A stretch of 64,000 nt of DNA from Sphaerolaimus hirsutus (Eukaryota > Nematoda > Chromadorea > Monhysterida > Sphaerolaimidae). The notes under the pieces were generated by a model. That model was given only the letters and a program-made list of their open reading frames with translations, searched no databases and had not been told where the DNA came from. The DNA is taken from assembly GCA_964036195.1 (NCBI GenBank), contig OZ038459.1:1113206-1177205 (forward strand), given 5' to 3'. The number at the start of each line of letters is the position of its first letter. Position 1 is the first letter of the stretch. The position numbers and the translations under genes are program-made. Below, one piece after another: positions 33,767-44,967 of the stretch.

Positions 33767-34250
33767 TAGTTGGATTTTCGTCAGATTTTTTTTAATAGAC
33801 CTATTCATGGGGGGGGGGGTTACTCAAGGGGATCAATTTCAACTAATTTATATTCCTTGTATGAACAGATAACAAAAACTCAATAGAATATAAACAAACA
33901 TTTCAATTCCTTGCTTGATAGGTAATGAATTCTGGCAATTTGCTAAATACCAGTCAATATAAAATTTACATTCTCTTACCATCCCACCCATCAAACAGGG
34001 GGACTTTATTCGGGGGTGGGGGTGTCTTTCACTCACTCGTCTATTAGGGGGGGGGGGCTATTCAAGTCAAGGAAGGATAACTAATCGCAGATTCAGGGTA
34101 GTAGTTTTAACACGTCTTTTGCGAGTCATGAAAATTTCTTCATTCGAGTAATTTGATCTCGGGCGGGCTGGACGGCGGGAGAAATGATTCAATGGGAACT
34201 AATTATAGAACTTGTCGACTTGTTTCAGTTTATTGGGGATTATGTTCCAT

Positions 34251-34497
34251 TGTGCCTACACACACTAGTTTTCACCGTGACTTCGTGTGAAAACTGAAAT
34301 TTTTTCAAATGCAAATTAATGAACACAGTTGAATGATTTTATTTTATTTCAATTGGAATTTTAATTAATGAAAGTTAAAATTACAAATTTTTTTAACTAA
34401 AACACATATAGCATACCAAAAGTGTAGGCTGGATGTCGCCATGTTGCTATTTCAGTTTTCACATCAGTTACGGTGAAAACTAGTGTGTGTAGGGCCA
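34251..34497. mobile_element. Palindromic MITE, CCTACACACACTAG family (copy 2), right arm only
   Basis: The inverted ends are TGTGCCTACACACACTAG and CTAGTGTGTGTAGGGCCA. The empty site is preserved in the left arm at about 31665-31680 (ATGGAATGGAACAT). Confidence 0.82.
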
Positions 34498-34578
34498 TTC
34501 CATGGTCACCTGACCGCTCGAATTACGCTGAAATCTTGCATATACCATCTGAAAAAATCACCTATTTGATTTGGCCTA

Positions 34579-34885
34579 CCGTATTTGCTCGAACAAGTCC
34601 CCTGGGGAAGTATTTTTGTCAGGCTTTTTAGAGGGGGGAACTATTAGAGGGGGGAATTTTTTAGAAAAAATGGGATTAATTACTGGTCAAAAATTTCAAG
34701 CATGTATCTATAAACTCATTCCACAAAATATGCATTATTAACACAACAACATGACATTTTTGTTCAATTCAGACGTAGCAGATTGATCATATTCTTTAAT
34801 GGGGGAATTATTCAAGGGGGGGGGGGGTGATTTTTTCCCCACTCGTCCTACAGGGGGGAAGGGGGAATTAGTCAAGCATAAACGG
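34579..34885. mobile_element. CCGTATTT-type MITE present in both arms
   Basis: The left end is CCGTATTTGCTCGAACAAG and the right end CATAAACGG, with TA on each side. The mirrored copy in the left arm occupies about 31190-31502, so this insertion predates the duplication. Confidence 0.7.
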
Positions 34886-35137
34886 TATAGAATAACACTG
34901 ACCGCACGCTTTTCTATGAAATGTACCGCATATGGATGAAGAATAATTTTTTATATAGTATGACTATCATCGCAGTGGCAGAAGAACACATGACTTTCAC
35001 TGTGGGTCAATTTCGTGCAGAATTTTCGCATAATTTGATTTATGTGAATACGGTAGGTAAATAACATTGCGTAACTCTGTAAAACTTGCGGTCCGCTCAG
35101 TTAAGTATTATATTTTTATAATTACATTCGCCACGTG

Positions 35138-37183
35138 CCTCTCATTATCGCTGATTTTGGTAATTATCATCAAAGTGATTCATCAAAATATGGTAGCACT
35201 ATTTGTATACAGTGCAATTAGATCAGCTACCTATGATAAATTCAATAAACAACCCAACCAGATAAATTTATTTGAAATAAATACAATATATACCTGTTAT
35301 GCCCGTTACTAGTTATTACTAGTTATTTTAATTAATAATAATTGATCTAGCTGTCGCTACGTTTCTCAACTTTTCACGTTTTAGTTACGTTTGAATTTTA
35401 CGTCTAGGTAAGGTAGTTTCAATTTTCTGAATTTCACACGATGAATTTTATCACACCGTTTTGTATTGATTGTTGCGGCGCTTTTTCTAGTGAAAACATT
35501 GTCATCTACGCAATTTTTCGCGGTTTTCCGCCCATGTCAAGTGGAGAGTCGGAGACATCTGCGTATTTTACACAACTACAACCCGTTTTCCACATTTGAG
35601 GGCGCTGCTCCCAGCTGTTCAGTGCGACACATAAACGAACGATGGAAATTGAAAATAAAAAATGAAAAAAGTGTTTTCAATGTTGAACTTGATTTTTTTA
35701 TGAGTTCTGTGGTTTTCTCATTATTGCCGAATTCAGCACTGCGGATATTTATGGAATTTGAATCAAAAAATGAGGTATCGAAAATACTGCGATTAGTAGG
35801 TAGTATGGCTAATAGACCGAAACAGTTTCGGCACTAAATTAGCTTAGACATTATCGCACACATAATTATGCACATAAATGTAACATTGTGAAGTAATTAC
35901 CATATTTCTTAAATAGAAGGCATACCTCCAACAGAAAGGGCACCTCCAATACAACGGCAGATTTCGACATTTTTTGCACCCACGAAAACACTAGAACAGC
36001 AAACTCCAATAGAATGGCAGTCTCAAATATAGTGACAGATCGGCCAAAATCGGGAAATATAATTTTACATAAATTTTATTTTCCCATCGCTGTGCACAGA
36101 AGCGGTTCCAGAGTCTCCAACCCCCGCTGAATTCGAACGTTTCACTAGTCTATGTTGACTTTTGAGTACATTTGGAAAGCTGAAAGCCACACCCGCTAAT
36201 TCACCCGCCTACCGTAAATTCCCGAATAAACCCCCAGGGAAGTAATTAGACGACGGCTATTTTACGTCAGAATTTTTCCACTGACCAGCTTAATTTATTA
36301 AAGATTCTACTGAGACTTAATATGATAATAAGCGGATGGACTTTAAAAGTTAATGAAAACGAATTAAACTAACGAAAAAGACACCAATTAAAATAACTAC
36401 ACAAAATAATCAATAGTAAAGTAACTCAAATTCAAATTCTTTTTTTTCGCTTTGCATTGCCACATAAAACCTTCAAATAAGAAAAGCTTCTATTGCTGAG
36501 AATTTGACATTTTACATGTCACTTTACAAATTACCGTGACATGTCATTTTATACAATTGATGACATTTTACATGCCATTTCACAATACAATATTATACAC
36601 AGTATTTTATACTTATCACAGTATTTTATACAATTGATGACGTGAATGGCTGACTCGAGGATTAATCAACAATATACGGTAGAATATTCGGTCAAGGTGC
36701 AGTGCTATGCAGCTTTCAAAGCCCATTTCAGTTTCTGCATACGGTAATAAAGAGTCTGGATTTTGTCGCTGGAAATTTCCGTGTGAAAGGTTCTGCAAAT
36801 TTTTTTGACAGGTGTTTAATTGCTTAAGAAAAAACAAGTCGATAAAAATGAGCGTGTGGGGTGGGCATTTTTGAAAATTTCTGTTGAAGCCAGAACGAAT
36901 GGAAATTGATTTGGGGGGAGGGGCAATTACGAGGACGATCCAATTAATAATTTTGACATTCGCAACGTTAATAGAAATTCAGAAGTCAACAAACGTGGTA
37001 AATCCCATCCCATCCAAATTAATGATATTTACCCGTCGTGAATCACGACAGAACGATGCGAAACGACACTCGAATAACACCCCAGTGTCCGACTGCAAAA
37101 TGGCGCGCTTCAAAGCGCCGAAACTTTTCTAAATGGCTGTCGCCAATGTGCCGGCGCGTGTACAGTGTACATAGGTATACTTA
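35138..37183. other. No gene recognised
   Basis: The longest ORF is 123 codons (35466-35837, +), basic and Ser/Phe-rich with no domain I know. An 82-codon ORF (36884-37132, +) is also unrecognised. Fragments of the AATAGAACGGC subfamily lie near 35905-36050, and a CCGTAAATTCCCGAATAAACC end lies near 36212. Confidence 0.4.
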
Positions 37184-37405
37184 TGTGCCTACACACACTA
37201 GTTTTCACCGTGACTGATGTGAAAACTTAAATGGCCATTTGTATGCTTTATGTGTTTTAGTTTTCCAATTTTCCAAGTTTAACTATCATTTATTTAAACT
37301 CAAATTTAAATAAAATCAAATCATTCAACCGTGATTTTTAATTTGCATTTGAAAAAATTTCAGTTTTCACACAAGTCACGGTGAAAACTAGTGTGTGTAG
37401 GGCCA
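37184..37405. mobile_element. Palindromic MITE, CCTACACACACTAG family (copy 3)
   Basis: The ends are TGTGCCTACACACACTAG and CTAGTGTGTGTAGGGCCA, and the arms are nearly complementary over most of the length. Confidence 0.8.
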
Positions 37406-37924
37406 ATTCGTATGTACTAGTATGCGTATATATGTACATTCGTGCATTAACGGACTAGACTAGGTGGGAACCTTCTCAAAATGTTCGAAATGTGCGGACA
37501 ACTGCATCTGGTGCCGCCCCCCCCCCTCCCCCGCAGCTGAGCCACTGGGGAAAAATCCTGCGTCTATATGACAAATTTCGACCGAAAGCGATTCCCGAGC
37601 TCCCAGATATTTTGGCCTATAAGCCTTTGGGAGGCCGTGAAGCAAATCTAAAATATTACATGTGTGTTATTGTGTTTTAGTTTGCATCTGGCATAACTAA
37701 ATCTTGAAGCCAATTGTTTCAATTGTCCGGAGGCTAGAATAATCGTCCGAATTTTTGACTGCCGCGCTGAGACGGCTTTATTCAAGGATCAATCTTGAAT
37801 TTCCCCAAGCGTTTTGGCCGCGGTTTAGCTGAATTTGTGGCGCGTAGGCACGCGCGCCGCCCAGAATAAAATCGAAGTGAGTTTGATGGCACTTTTAAGT
37901 TAAAATAGACCGTGTCGATCCAGA

Positions 37925-38128
37925 TTTTAGTTGACGGCCATTTTAGTTGAGTTGAGAGTTGGAACATTTTAGTTGACGGCCATTTTAGTTGAGTTGAGAG
38001 TTGGAACATTTTAGTTGACGGCCATTTTAGTTGAGTTGAGAGTTGGAACATTTTAGTTGAGTTGAGAGTTGGAACATTTTAGTTGACGGCCATTTTAGTT
38101 GAGTTGAGAGTTGGAACATTTTAGTTGA
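37925..38128. repeat. Minisatellite, 42-bp unit, about 5 copies
   Basis: The unit reads TTTTAGTTGACGGCCATTTT followed by AGTTGAGTTGAGAGTTGGAACA. One copy lacks the first 18 bases. It lies 380 bases upstream of the first exon of the next gene. Confidence 0.9.
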
Positions 38129-38151
38129 GGTAGACCCAGTTCACTCACACG

Positions 38152-38268
38152 ATTAGTGATGTAAAAAATGCCAAAAGCGCCATGGCGCTTTTCTAATCCA
38201 TAGCGCCAAGCGCCAAAACGCCATGTCGCATTTTGCTCTAGCGCCAGCACCATGGCGGTTTTAGACCC
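38152..38268. mobile_element. hAT-like element, GGCGCC family
   Basis: It starts TTAGTGATGTAAAAAATGCC and is composed of GCGCCATGGCGCTTTT words. The right end is degenerate, and no target duplication is visible. Confidence 0.55.
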
Positions 38269-38506
38269 GATGTAGGTAATTGTTAACTAGTGTGTGTAGG
38301 GGCGAAACGACTAAAATGTACTTATTTATGTGCCTATGTATGTTTTTCTCAGCACATTTCATTGCCCTCATTATCAATAAATCTGATAAATAATTATTAT
38401 TGTCTCTTTATTCATCAAAATACGGTAACACCCTGTAAAGTAATCCGTTCAGTCCGACCAGTCAAGTTACCCATCATGCGCTAAGTGTGGCCGACAAACC
38501 TCACAG

Positions 38507-41500
38507 ATGTCACTCTACCGTTCATCATCGTACACGCCTGGGGCCGCGACCATAAGACCTGGCGCTTCTCTGCGACGCTCTTCTAGCAGGTGCGGCAAAA
38601 TAATTGAGATTAGGTATTCAAAATTGTCACTAAAAATTGGAAAATTCGATAATTTAGTGTAAAAAATCGAGAGAGAAAATTTAATTCAAAATTTCGAAAA
38701 CTATTTTTTTGTAAAAATTCAAATTTCGAAAAGTCATTTTCAAAGAAAACACGTGAAAATTTGAACACGTTTTTCCCATGGGCCAATCCAGGACCCTGCA
38801 AAATGTAAAGTATAAAATGTCCTGTAAAATGTCATGACAAATGTAAAATAAGGTGTCAATTCTCATGCAATGTTTAGTAATAAAATTTGTTTGTTTTGCA
38901 TGACATTTTACATGACATTTTATAGGACATTTTACATGACATTTTACCTGACATTTTACATGACATTTTACATGACATTTCACATGACATTTTACATGAC
39001 ATTTTACACTATTTTACACCTTACATGGTCCGATACTGCCCCCAGATGCGTTTACCACCGTCCCCTCAAATTCCATCAAACCACAAAACTGCACACCCCC
39101 CCCCCCTCCAGGCACCGGTCACCGGTACCGGGCGGCACGAGCACGTCGAGCGGCAGCTACGGCGCCACCAGTTACAGTTACGGCGGCAGCGGCGTGCGGC
39201 GGTCAGCGTCCGCGGCGGTGGGCTTCGGCCGCTACGGCGGCACCATACTCACGCCGCCCAGCTGGCAGGTGTACTCGTCCGTGGGTGGGGGGGGGGGGGG
39301 GGGACATTTGTGTTGGGGGTGGCTGTCTGCACGTGTGCTTTTGGCGTAGTGATGGAAAAGCGCCATGGTGCTTCTGGCGGTTTTGGCGCTTGGCGCCAAA
39401 GTCATGGCGCTTTATCCATCACTATCCGGGAGCCCAGCCGCCAGCTATACAGTTTTCTTAATGTAATATTGACCATCATGATGATATTGTTTAAAAATAG
39501 AATATGGTTATTAAAAAAGAGAAAAGTTTCATGCACAAAAACTTTTAAAAAAAATTCCTTTTGTGAAAGTGGTAAAGGTAAGTGTTGCGTTGGCGCATCG
39601 TTCTGATGGTGCTGACAAAAAGTGTCTGCGACGCCATCGGCGGCCCACACACTAGTTGACACACGTGTGTAAACCAGTGTGTGGGCCGCCGTTAAGTAAA
39701 ACAACATCCCCCGCCCCAACCCTAGGCGAGCAGCCGCACATCGCCCACCTACACGGACCGGTTTCCCTACGTTCGTTACAGCGGCACCGGCGCTTCAGTA
39801 ACCTACTCGCCCAGGTGCCAGTCCCAGACACTGTAAAACGCCCTGTAAAATGTAAAATGTCATGCAAAGTCATGGAAAATGCCCTGCAAAACGGCGATTG
39901 ATTTGCAATTTTGCTGGGAAATTTTCCCTGACTTTAGAGATATTGCATGACACTTGACATTTTACATGGCATTTTACAGGGTCTGGGACTGCCCCCAGGC
40001 TCACACCCATCCAGGAGACTGTCAGGGAGTATGGCAGTGGCAGCAGGTTCTATAGCAGCACTTTGGGCAGTGGTCAGTTTGGGTTTGTGTTTGGGGGGGG
40101 GGGGCTGAATGGGATCTTGATAAGTTGCATGGAAAGTGGGAAGTTGAAAGTTAAGTTGTGTTGTAAGTGTAGGTGGTCGGTCAAGTAGTATTTATGAGTA
40201 AAATTGTGAGCGACAAGCAAACGTTTGCCATATAAAAGTTTACTTATGTGACTTACAATTTATATTTTTAGAACTATACTTACCACTTACCCCTTTCCTG
40301 TCGCTTGTGGAGTCAACCCCTGCTGGAATATTCAGCTGCAACTTACAAAGTTGCATTCCGTCCCTGAATGACTCCTCGTTCATGAGAATTTAAAAAGTTG
40401 CGAGTGATTCGAATGTTGACTAGTGATGGAAAAGCGTCAGAAAAAGGGCGCCAAGCGCCAATGGCGTCATGGCGCCCTTTGGCGACCTAAAATGGCGCCA
40501 GCGCCATGGCGCCATTCCATCACTAATGCTGACTAGCAGAATGATAGCCGTAATAAATGATTAGGTAAATGTTTGTACCGTATTTCTTCCAATAGAACGG
40601 CATACTTCCAATAGAACGGCACCTCCAATAGAACGGCAGGTAGAATTACGTTGAGAGTGTGCCAAAACTAAAAAATTTATCGTAAAGTGATGATGAGAAC
40701 ATTCAAAGCATTCAAATGGGTGTTTAAATCTCAAATGAATGCTTTAATGTTAAAATATTGCTCAAGTTCTTGAATAGATAATGCTATTTTGAAATGAGAA
40801 ATCTGTGGAAAAAAAGAACGGCAGCCTCCAATAGAACGGCACCTCTTATATAACGGCAGGTAAAAAAGCTGACGAAAAAAATAGAACGGCGCTCTTCTAT
40901 TAGAAGAAATACGGTACCATAATCTTGAGATATTTTCTGAGATTTTATTCAATTACATTTTCCAAAATTGATTTTTTTCTATGCTAATCCCCACTCAAAG
41001 TGCATCAAATTTCGTACACGCAGGCCGTGCGTACACTTCGTCCGGGCACACGGGCGTGGGCAACTTCTACACGCAGAGGTACCTGGAGGCGGTCAGCTCC
41101 CCGCAGCACAGGGCGCCCAGCCTAGCCATGCCCAGGTGGGTCGCTCAGATTGGACAAATTGGCTATTTTTGGTTGGGATGTTTGGGCCCTGTGATATTAG
41201 GTCACAAGTAATTTGGGTCCCACGTTTTTGGGTCCAGGTAATTTGGTCCCACAGTGATTTGGTTGCACAGTTAATGATGAAACATATTTGCATCAATACC
41301 ACATTTCCATACCTTGCCAGTATTCACATTGAAATGGGCACACCAATGCAGTGATTTCTTCTAAGAACACTTTCTGTGTTTTGATATTACTTTAAAAAGT
41401 GTTTCACTATTTTTGCACAGTTTTTACCCTAAAAACTAATGCTTTCTGTCATATGGCACAAAAATTAGGCTAAAATGTTGATTTTGAGAATTTTTCTAGG

Positions 41501-42435
41501 GTTCCTTCTCTAGGAAATTTTTCTAGGGTTTTGAAAAAGTTCCTAATTGTTCCTCAAATGTCAAAATGTGACATTTGAACAACAGGATAGATAACATTAA
41601 AAAATTGAAGATGGTGTAAAATGTACTTACTGTACTTAACTAAATTTTCAGCACTGTGCACTTTTCAATTTTTACAAGTGGATATCTGAAATGAATGTGT
41701 GATTGTGCTAAATTCTCCACCTAAACACAGTCCAGACCAGTTATGCCTGCTGGGAAACTTTTTTTCCCATTCCAGACATAGGTTTGAGCGAACTGACAAA
41801 GTTCCAAAAATGAAAATATTAGGTTATTCATGGTCCCAAATCCTATAAAATATGAATATGATTCAGAATCAGTGGCTTACAAATTTTCATCCATCAGTTT
41901 TCCATTTCCCATTAAAGAAACCCATACACTAAAAATCCATTTTTCTCAAAGTTTGTTTGGTTGATTGGAATGGAATCAATATTTTAGAATGGGGTGGAAT
42001 CATATGGAACCGGATCGATTGGATAAAAAAGTTGGAAAGATATGTAATTTGGATCATCATGAAATCTGAAGAAAACTTTTTTCAATTTTTTTCATTCCCA
42101 TTTACCATCGTTATCACCCACACAATTGACCCAAAAACACCCATCCAACCCCCAACACTCAATCAACCCCCCAACCCCCCCCCCACCCCCCCAACACTCA
42201 ATCAACCCCCCAACCCCCCCCCCCCCAGACGCGACTGGTCGGTCGATTCATCAGTCAGTCTATTCCGCCACCACAGCATGACTGCAGCAACCCTAAGCAA
42301 ATACGCCCTGACTCCCTCCCACGCGGAAACAAGGCGCAAACACGATCTGTCTGCAAATTATGGAAGCACCCAGGCTTATGGATGCAGGTACACTGCTAGG
42401 TATGGGGCGCCCAGTAGTAGGTATTATCATGGCAG
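38507..42435 (+). CDS. Ser/Tyr/Gly/Arg-rich protein, N-terminal exons (possible intermediate-filament-like head)
   Basis: Six exons join in frame with GT-AG borders: 38507-38589, 39112-39268, 39726-39814, 39999-40072, 41024-41135, 42229-42435. The phases agree at every junction (2, 0, 2, 1, 2), which supports the model. The first exon starts MSLYRSSSYTPG; ATG 38507 could instead follow an acceptor (CACAG). The product is basic and low-complexity: exon 2 has SGSYGATSYSYGGSG, exon 3 TYTDRFPYVRYSG, exon 4 YGSGSRFYSS, exon 6 ends SSRYYHG. Such Ser/Tyr/Arg-rich heads are typical of cytoplasmic intermediate filaments, but also of other structural proteins. Exon GC content is well above the introns. 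The last donor leaves phase 2, which the next visible exon does not accept, so at least one exon is missing, perhaps in the gap at 43801. Intron 3 is an introner-like MITE. Confidence 0.6.
38795..39052. mobile_element. MITE of the CAGTCCC / TGACATTTTACA family in intron 1
   Basis: Repeated AAAATGTCATG words and their complements end at TGGTCCGATACTGCCCCCAG, the family terminus. The opposite end is CCAGGACCCTGCAAAATG. Confidence 0.65.
39347..39424. mobile_element. hAT-like element, GGCGCC family, short copy in intron 2
   Basis: 78 bp with termini TAGTGATGGAAAAGCGCC and TTTATCCATCACTA. The flanking octamers do not match. Confidence 0.7.
39815..39998 (+). mobile_element. Introner-like element: a MITE that is exactly one intron
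   Basis: The 184-bp intron between exons 3 and 4 starts GTGCCAGTCCCAGACACTG and ends GGGTCTGGGACTGCCCCCAG. These are the two terminal inverted repeats of the CAGTCCC family. The donor GT is in the left terminus and the acceptor AG at the right border. Splicing restores an AG|G arginine codon in the Ser/Tyr-rich frame. Confidence 0.8.
40421..40525. mobile_element. hAT-like element, GGCGCC family, 105 bp, in intron 4
   Basis: The ends are TAGTGATGG and CCATCACTA. The flanking octamers ATGTTGAC (40413-40420) and ATGCTGAC (40526-40533) match at 7 of 8. The interior is almost wholly GGCGCCA words in both orientations. Confidence 0.82.
40578..40914. mobile_element. TA-duplicating MITE, CCGTATTTC / AATAGAACGGC subfamily, in intron 4
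   Basis: The ends are CCGTATTTCTTCCAATAG and CTATTAGAAGAAATACGG, flanked by TA (40576-40577, 40915-40916). AATAGAACGGCA is repeated three times at the left and in degenerate form at the right. Confidence 0.82.
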
Positions 42436-42504
42436 GTGATTTTGTGATTGGTGCATGAATTGCAAGGTGGGAGGGGTGGTAGTTTGGTTACTTGGTGTCA
42501 CTGA

Positions 42505-42668
42505 TAGACTTTGGAAAATGTCCTGGAAAATGTCAAGTGTCAGGCAAAATGCCCTAGGTTATGTGAAACAAAGTTTGCCAGTTTACAGGAAAATTTTGCT
42601 TTACTTTTGACACTGCGTGACATTTGACATTTTGCAGGGCATTTTACAGGTTCAGGGCCCAGGCCCCA
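42505..42668. mobile_element. Degenerate CAGTCCC-family MITE
   Basis: GAAAATGTCCTGGAAAATGT words face TGACATTTTGCAGGGCATTT around a short centre. The terminal repeats are eroded (TTCAGGGCCCAGGCCCC). Confidence 0.5.
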
Positions 42669-43800
42669 AATTCAATTAGAATGTAAGGCACACTTTTTAG
42701 GTGTCTGACGCAAGGGCAGACGCTGAAATTTGCACACAATTTCATGCATTTACTCGCGCATCAGGTGCCTTATGTGCTCCTTACGCTCTAATTGTATCTG
42801 GCTTGGTAGCCACCAACTTTGAGTGTAACTTATGTTGTTGGTGTTTTTACTATGCAATCATGGTTTATACTATAACACAGTCATAATTTGGAAAATGAGA
42901 ACGAGTGTTACCATGAGTTGCTATCGGTTTCGGTTCGCCATTTTCACTCAATCTTCCAATAATGTTTTTTCACAATGATACCAGTGGTGGCCATAACTCC
43001 ACTTACAAACTGTGGTATTTTTGCGATATTGACGCTTGTTACAATATCCCTGACTGTGACTGGGTTACGGTAGAAACAGTGATGTCATTTTTGAAGAGAG
43101 ACATAACTTACACTTTGTAAGCTAAGAGACTCTCGAATATTGTTGTGTGTGGACGCTATTTCAAATTTATTAAGATGTTGTAACACTGCCAAAAAGAAGC
43201 ATTTACAGTGTGTTTTTGTCAGCGCATCAAACGTGAATGTTTACGCATTTGTGTGTGAATTTGGGGGTGGGGATTTCCAAATGCACGAGTGTTCTTGGAT
43301 TTGCGTGCATTTTTTGTTGGAAATTCCTGTTGGAGGCTTCTGTTTGTTATTTATATTGATTTACGTAAACGCAGTTCTGAGCAGAGGAGCTTTATCGAAG
43401 TGTTTTCAGTATGGTATTTATGTGTAGTGATGTAAAAAGTGCCAGAAATTTGGCGCCAAACGCCATATACCTTTTTCCGTTTTTGGTGTCACTGGCGCTT
43501 TTACAGCACTAGCTATTTTTGTGTGCATCATAATTGCCGATTTTGCATTTTTATCGCTATTTTATACACCGGTGCTGCTTGAATAGAACGAATGTATTTT
43601 GTTTAGGGTAGAAAATAATGACGTAAGATGAATATCTAGGTATTTTATGTTTTCTGTATGTATTTTATGTATTCTAAGTGTTTTATTTCTTTTCGTTCTT
43701 CTCTGAATGTATCCTGAACATCAAGGTGGTAATTTCACGGTATAACCAGTACGCGTTTGAATTTACGTTATGAAGATATGGATACGTCTTTTTGAACTCG
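42669..43800. other. No secure exon; possible missing exon region
   Basis: A stretch bounded by TTTTTAG and TCAG|GTGCC (42700-42764) could be an exon but cannot be placed in frame with confidence. A GGCGCC-family hAT-like copy lies at about 43427-43511 (TAGTGATGTAAAAAGTGCC ... TTACAGCACTA). Confidence 0.35.
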
Positions 43801-44000
43801 NNNNNNNNNNNNNNNNNNNNNNNNNNNNNNNNNNNNNNNNNNNNNNNNNNNNNNNNNNNNNNNNNNNNNNNNNNNNNNNNNNNNNNNNNNNNNNNNNNNN
43901 NNNNNNNNNNNNNNNNNNNNNNNNNNNNNNNNNNNNNNNNNNNNNNNNNNNNNNNNNNNNNNNNNNNNNNNNNNNNNNNNNNNNNNNNNNNNNNNNNNNN
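43801..44000. other. Assembly gap (200 N)
   Basis: 200 ambiguous bases, inside the presumed gene spanning 38.5-47.5 kb. Confidence 0.99.
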
Positions 44001-44215
44001 TTAAAAATTGCATACGACAGATGAAAGTTATAGCAAACGAGTAAATCTGTGAATGAAGATTCTAGCATCATTTACCATACATTGACCCTTTTTATAAACA
44101 GATACGCCCCGTATGAGATAAACATTTACCAGAGAAATATGTATTATATAACCAAATAAATTAAAAAAAGCTTGGCACCCGTCCAAAATATTTTCGAAAA
44201 CATGGCCGGGAGCAG

Positions 44216-44659
44216 TACAATGGTCTATGCTAGAAGAGCAGGCAATGCTGCAGGATAAAAATCTTACCGCTTGGCTAGACAGCGACAATGGAAATCGGTC
44301 CAGTGTACAAGGAAGGGTGCGTATACTCTCAGTTAAATTTGCGCCAAATTGGCACGGTGCCAAAACGTTACTTCAAACCCGCAGCCACCTCGTTACAACT
44401 CGCGGCCGCCGTTCCTGGCGCCAACACAAAATAGCCCACAACAGACGCTTCGAACGGCGCGAATAAATCGCGCTTTGACGATTTGAAACATGAAATTTGC
44501 GATTTGCAGAAGAAATTGGCGGGTTATGAAGGTTATAAATTGGCGCTGAAAACGGAGATTGAAGCTTGGCGACACTTTGAACAATGTGGCGACGTAGAGA
44601 AACTTTTGAAAGAGCTGACTGGGCTTCTGATGCGGTTTCTGGTGACCCATGGATTTTGG
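44216..44659 (+). CDS. Coiled-coil exons, probably the rod of the Ser/Tyr-rich gene
   Basis: Two exons. The first starts after GGGAGCAG at 44216 and reads MLEEQAMLQDKNLTAWLDS, whose spacing of Leu and charged residues recalls the start of an intermediate-filament rod. Its donor is uncertain (44356 gives the right phase). The second, 44445-44659, follows CACAACAG and reads RFDDLKHEICDLQKKLAGY, then YKLALKTEIEAWRHFE, then VEKLLKELTG, ending at a good donor (TGG|GTAGGT). The heptad-like pattern supports an alpha-helical coiled coil; YKLALKTEIEAW loosely resembles the conserved rod end of intermediate filaments. Family assignment is tentative, as is linkage to the upstream exons, because the phase does not connect directly. 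Confidence 0.55.
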
Positions 44660-44967
44660 GTAGGTGGTTTTGGATTTGAAAAAATTTCTAGTGGCTACAC
44701 TGCCACAGTTGAGCATGGTACACTGGATATTTGTATTTCACATCTAAACATTTGCTGAAATTTACCAAATGCAGTGGGATTGCGGGGTAAAAAATTGAGG
44801 TTTTGCAAATTGCACAAGCACGATTGAAAATCTTTCCTGCTGTTTAGTCCTTTCTCTTCGCATGAAAGTTCATGTAATCTATATTTAAAAATAACATGTC
44901 AAATGTCAAGTATTTCCCTCAAACCCTCGGCCACCACTTTTATTGTCGCTTGGCAAAGTGTCCTACC

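Larger units (their letters stand above)
30501..35137. repeat. Large inverted duplication (arms about 1.7 and 1.9 kb)
   Basis: The left arm, 30501-32231, reads outwards from CACGTGGCGAATGTA. The right arm, 33222-35137, is its reverse complement, ending TACATTCGCCACGTG. Shared landmarks occur in mirrored order along both arms. The spacer (32232-33221) holds a hAT-like element and about 190 bases of other sequence. The arms contain no gene and differ by separate transposon insertions. Confidence 0.82.

Noticed and set aside
35466..35837. 123-codon ORF outside recognised repeats
   Set aside because: Open by length only; I see no family, promoter or splice evidence, so it is mentioned under the no-gene segment.
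42701..42886. Possible exon reading SDARADAEICTQFHAFTRAS
   Set aside because: Acceptor- and donor-like borders exist, but the phase and composition do not fit the flanking exons well enough to call it.
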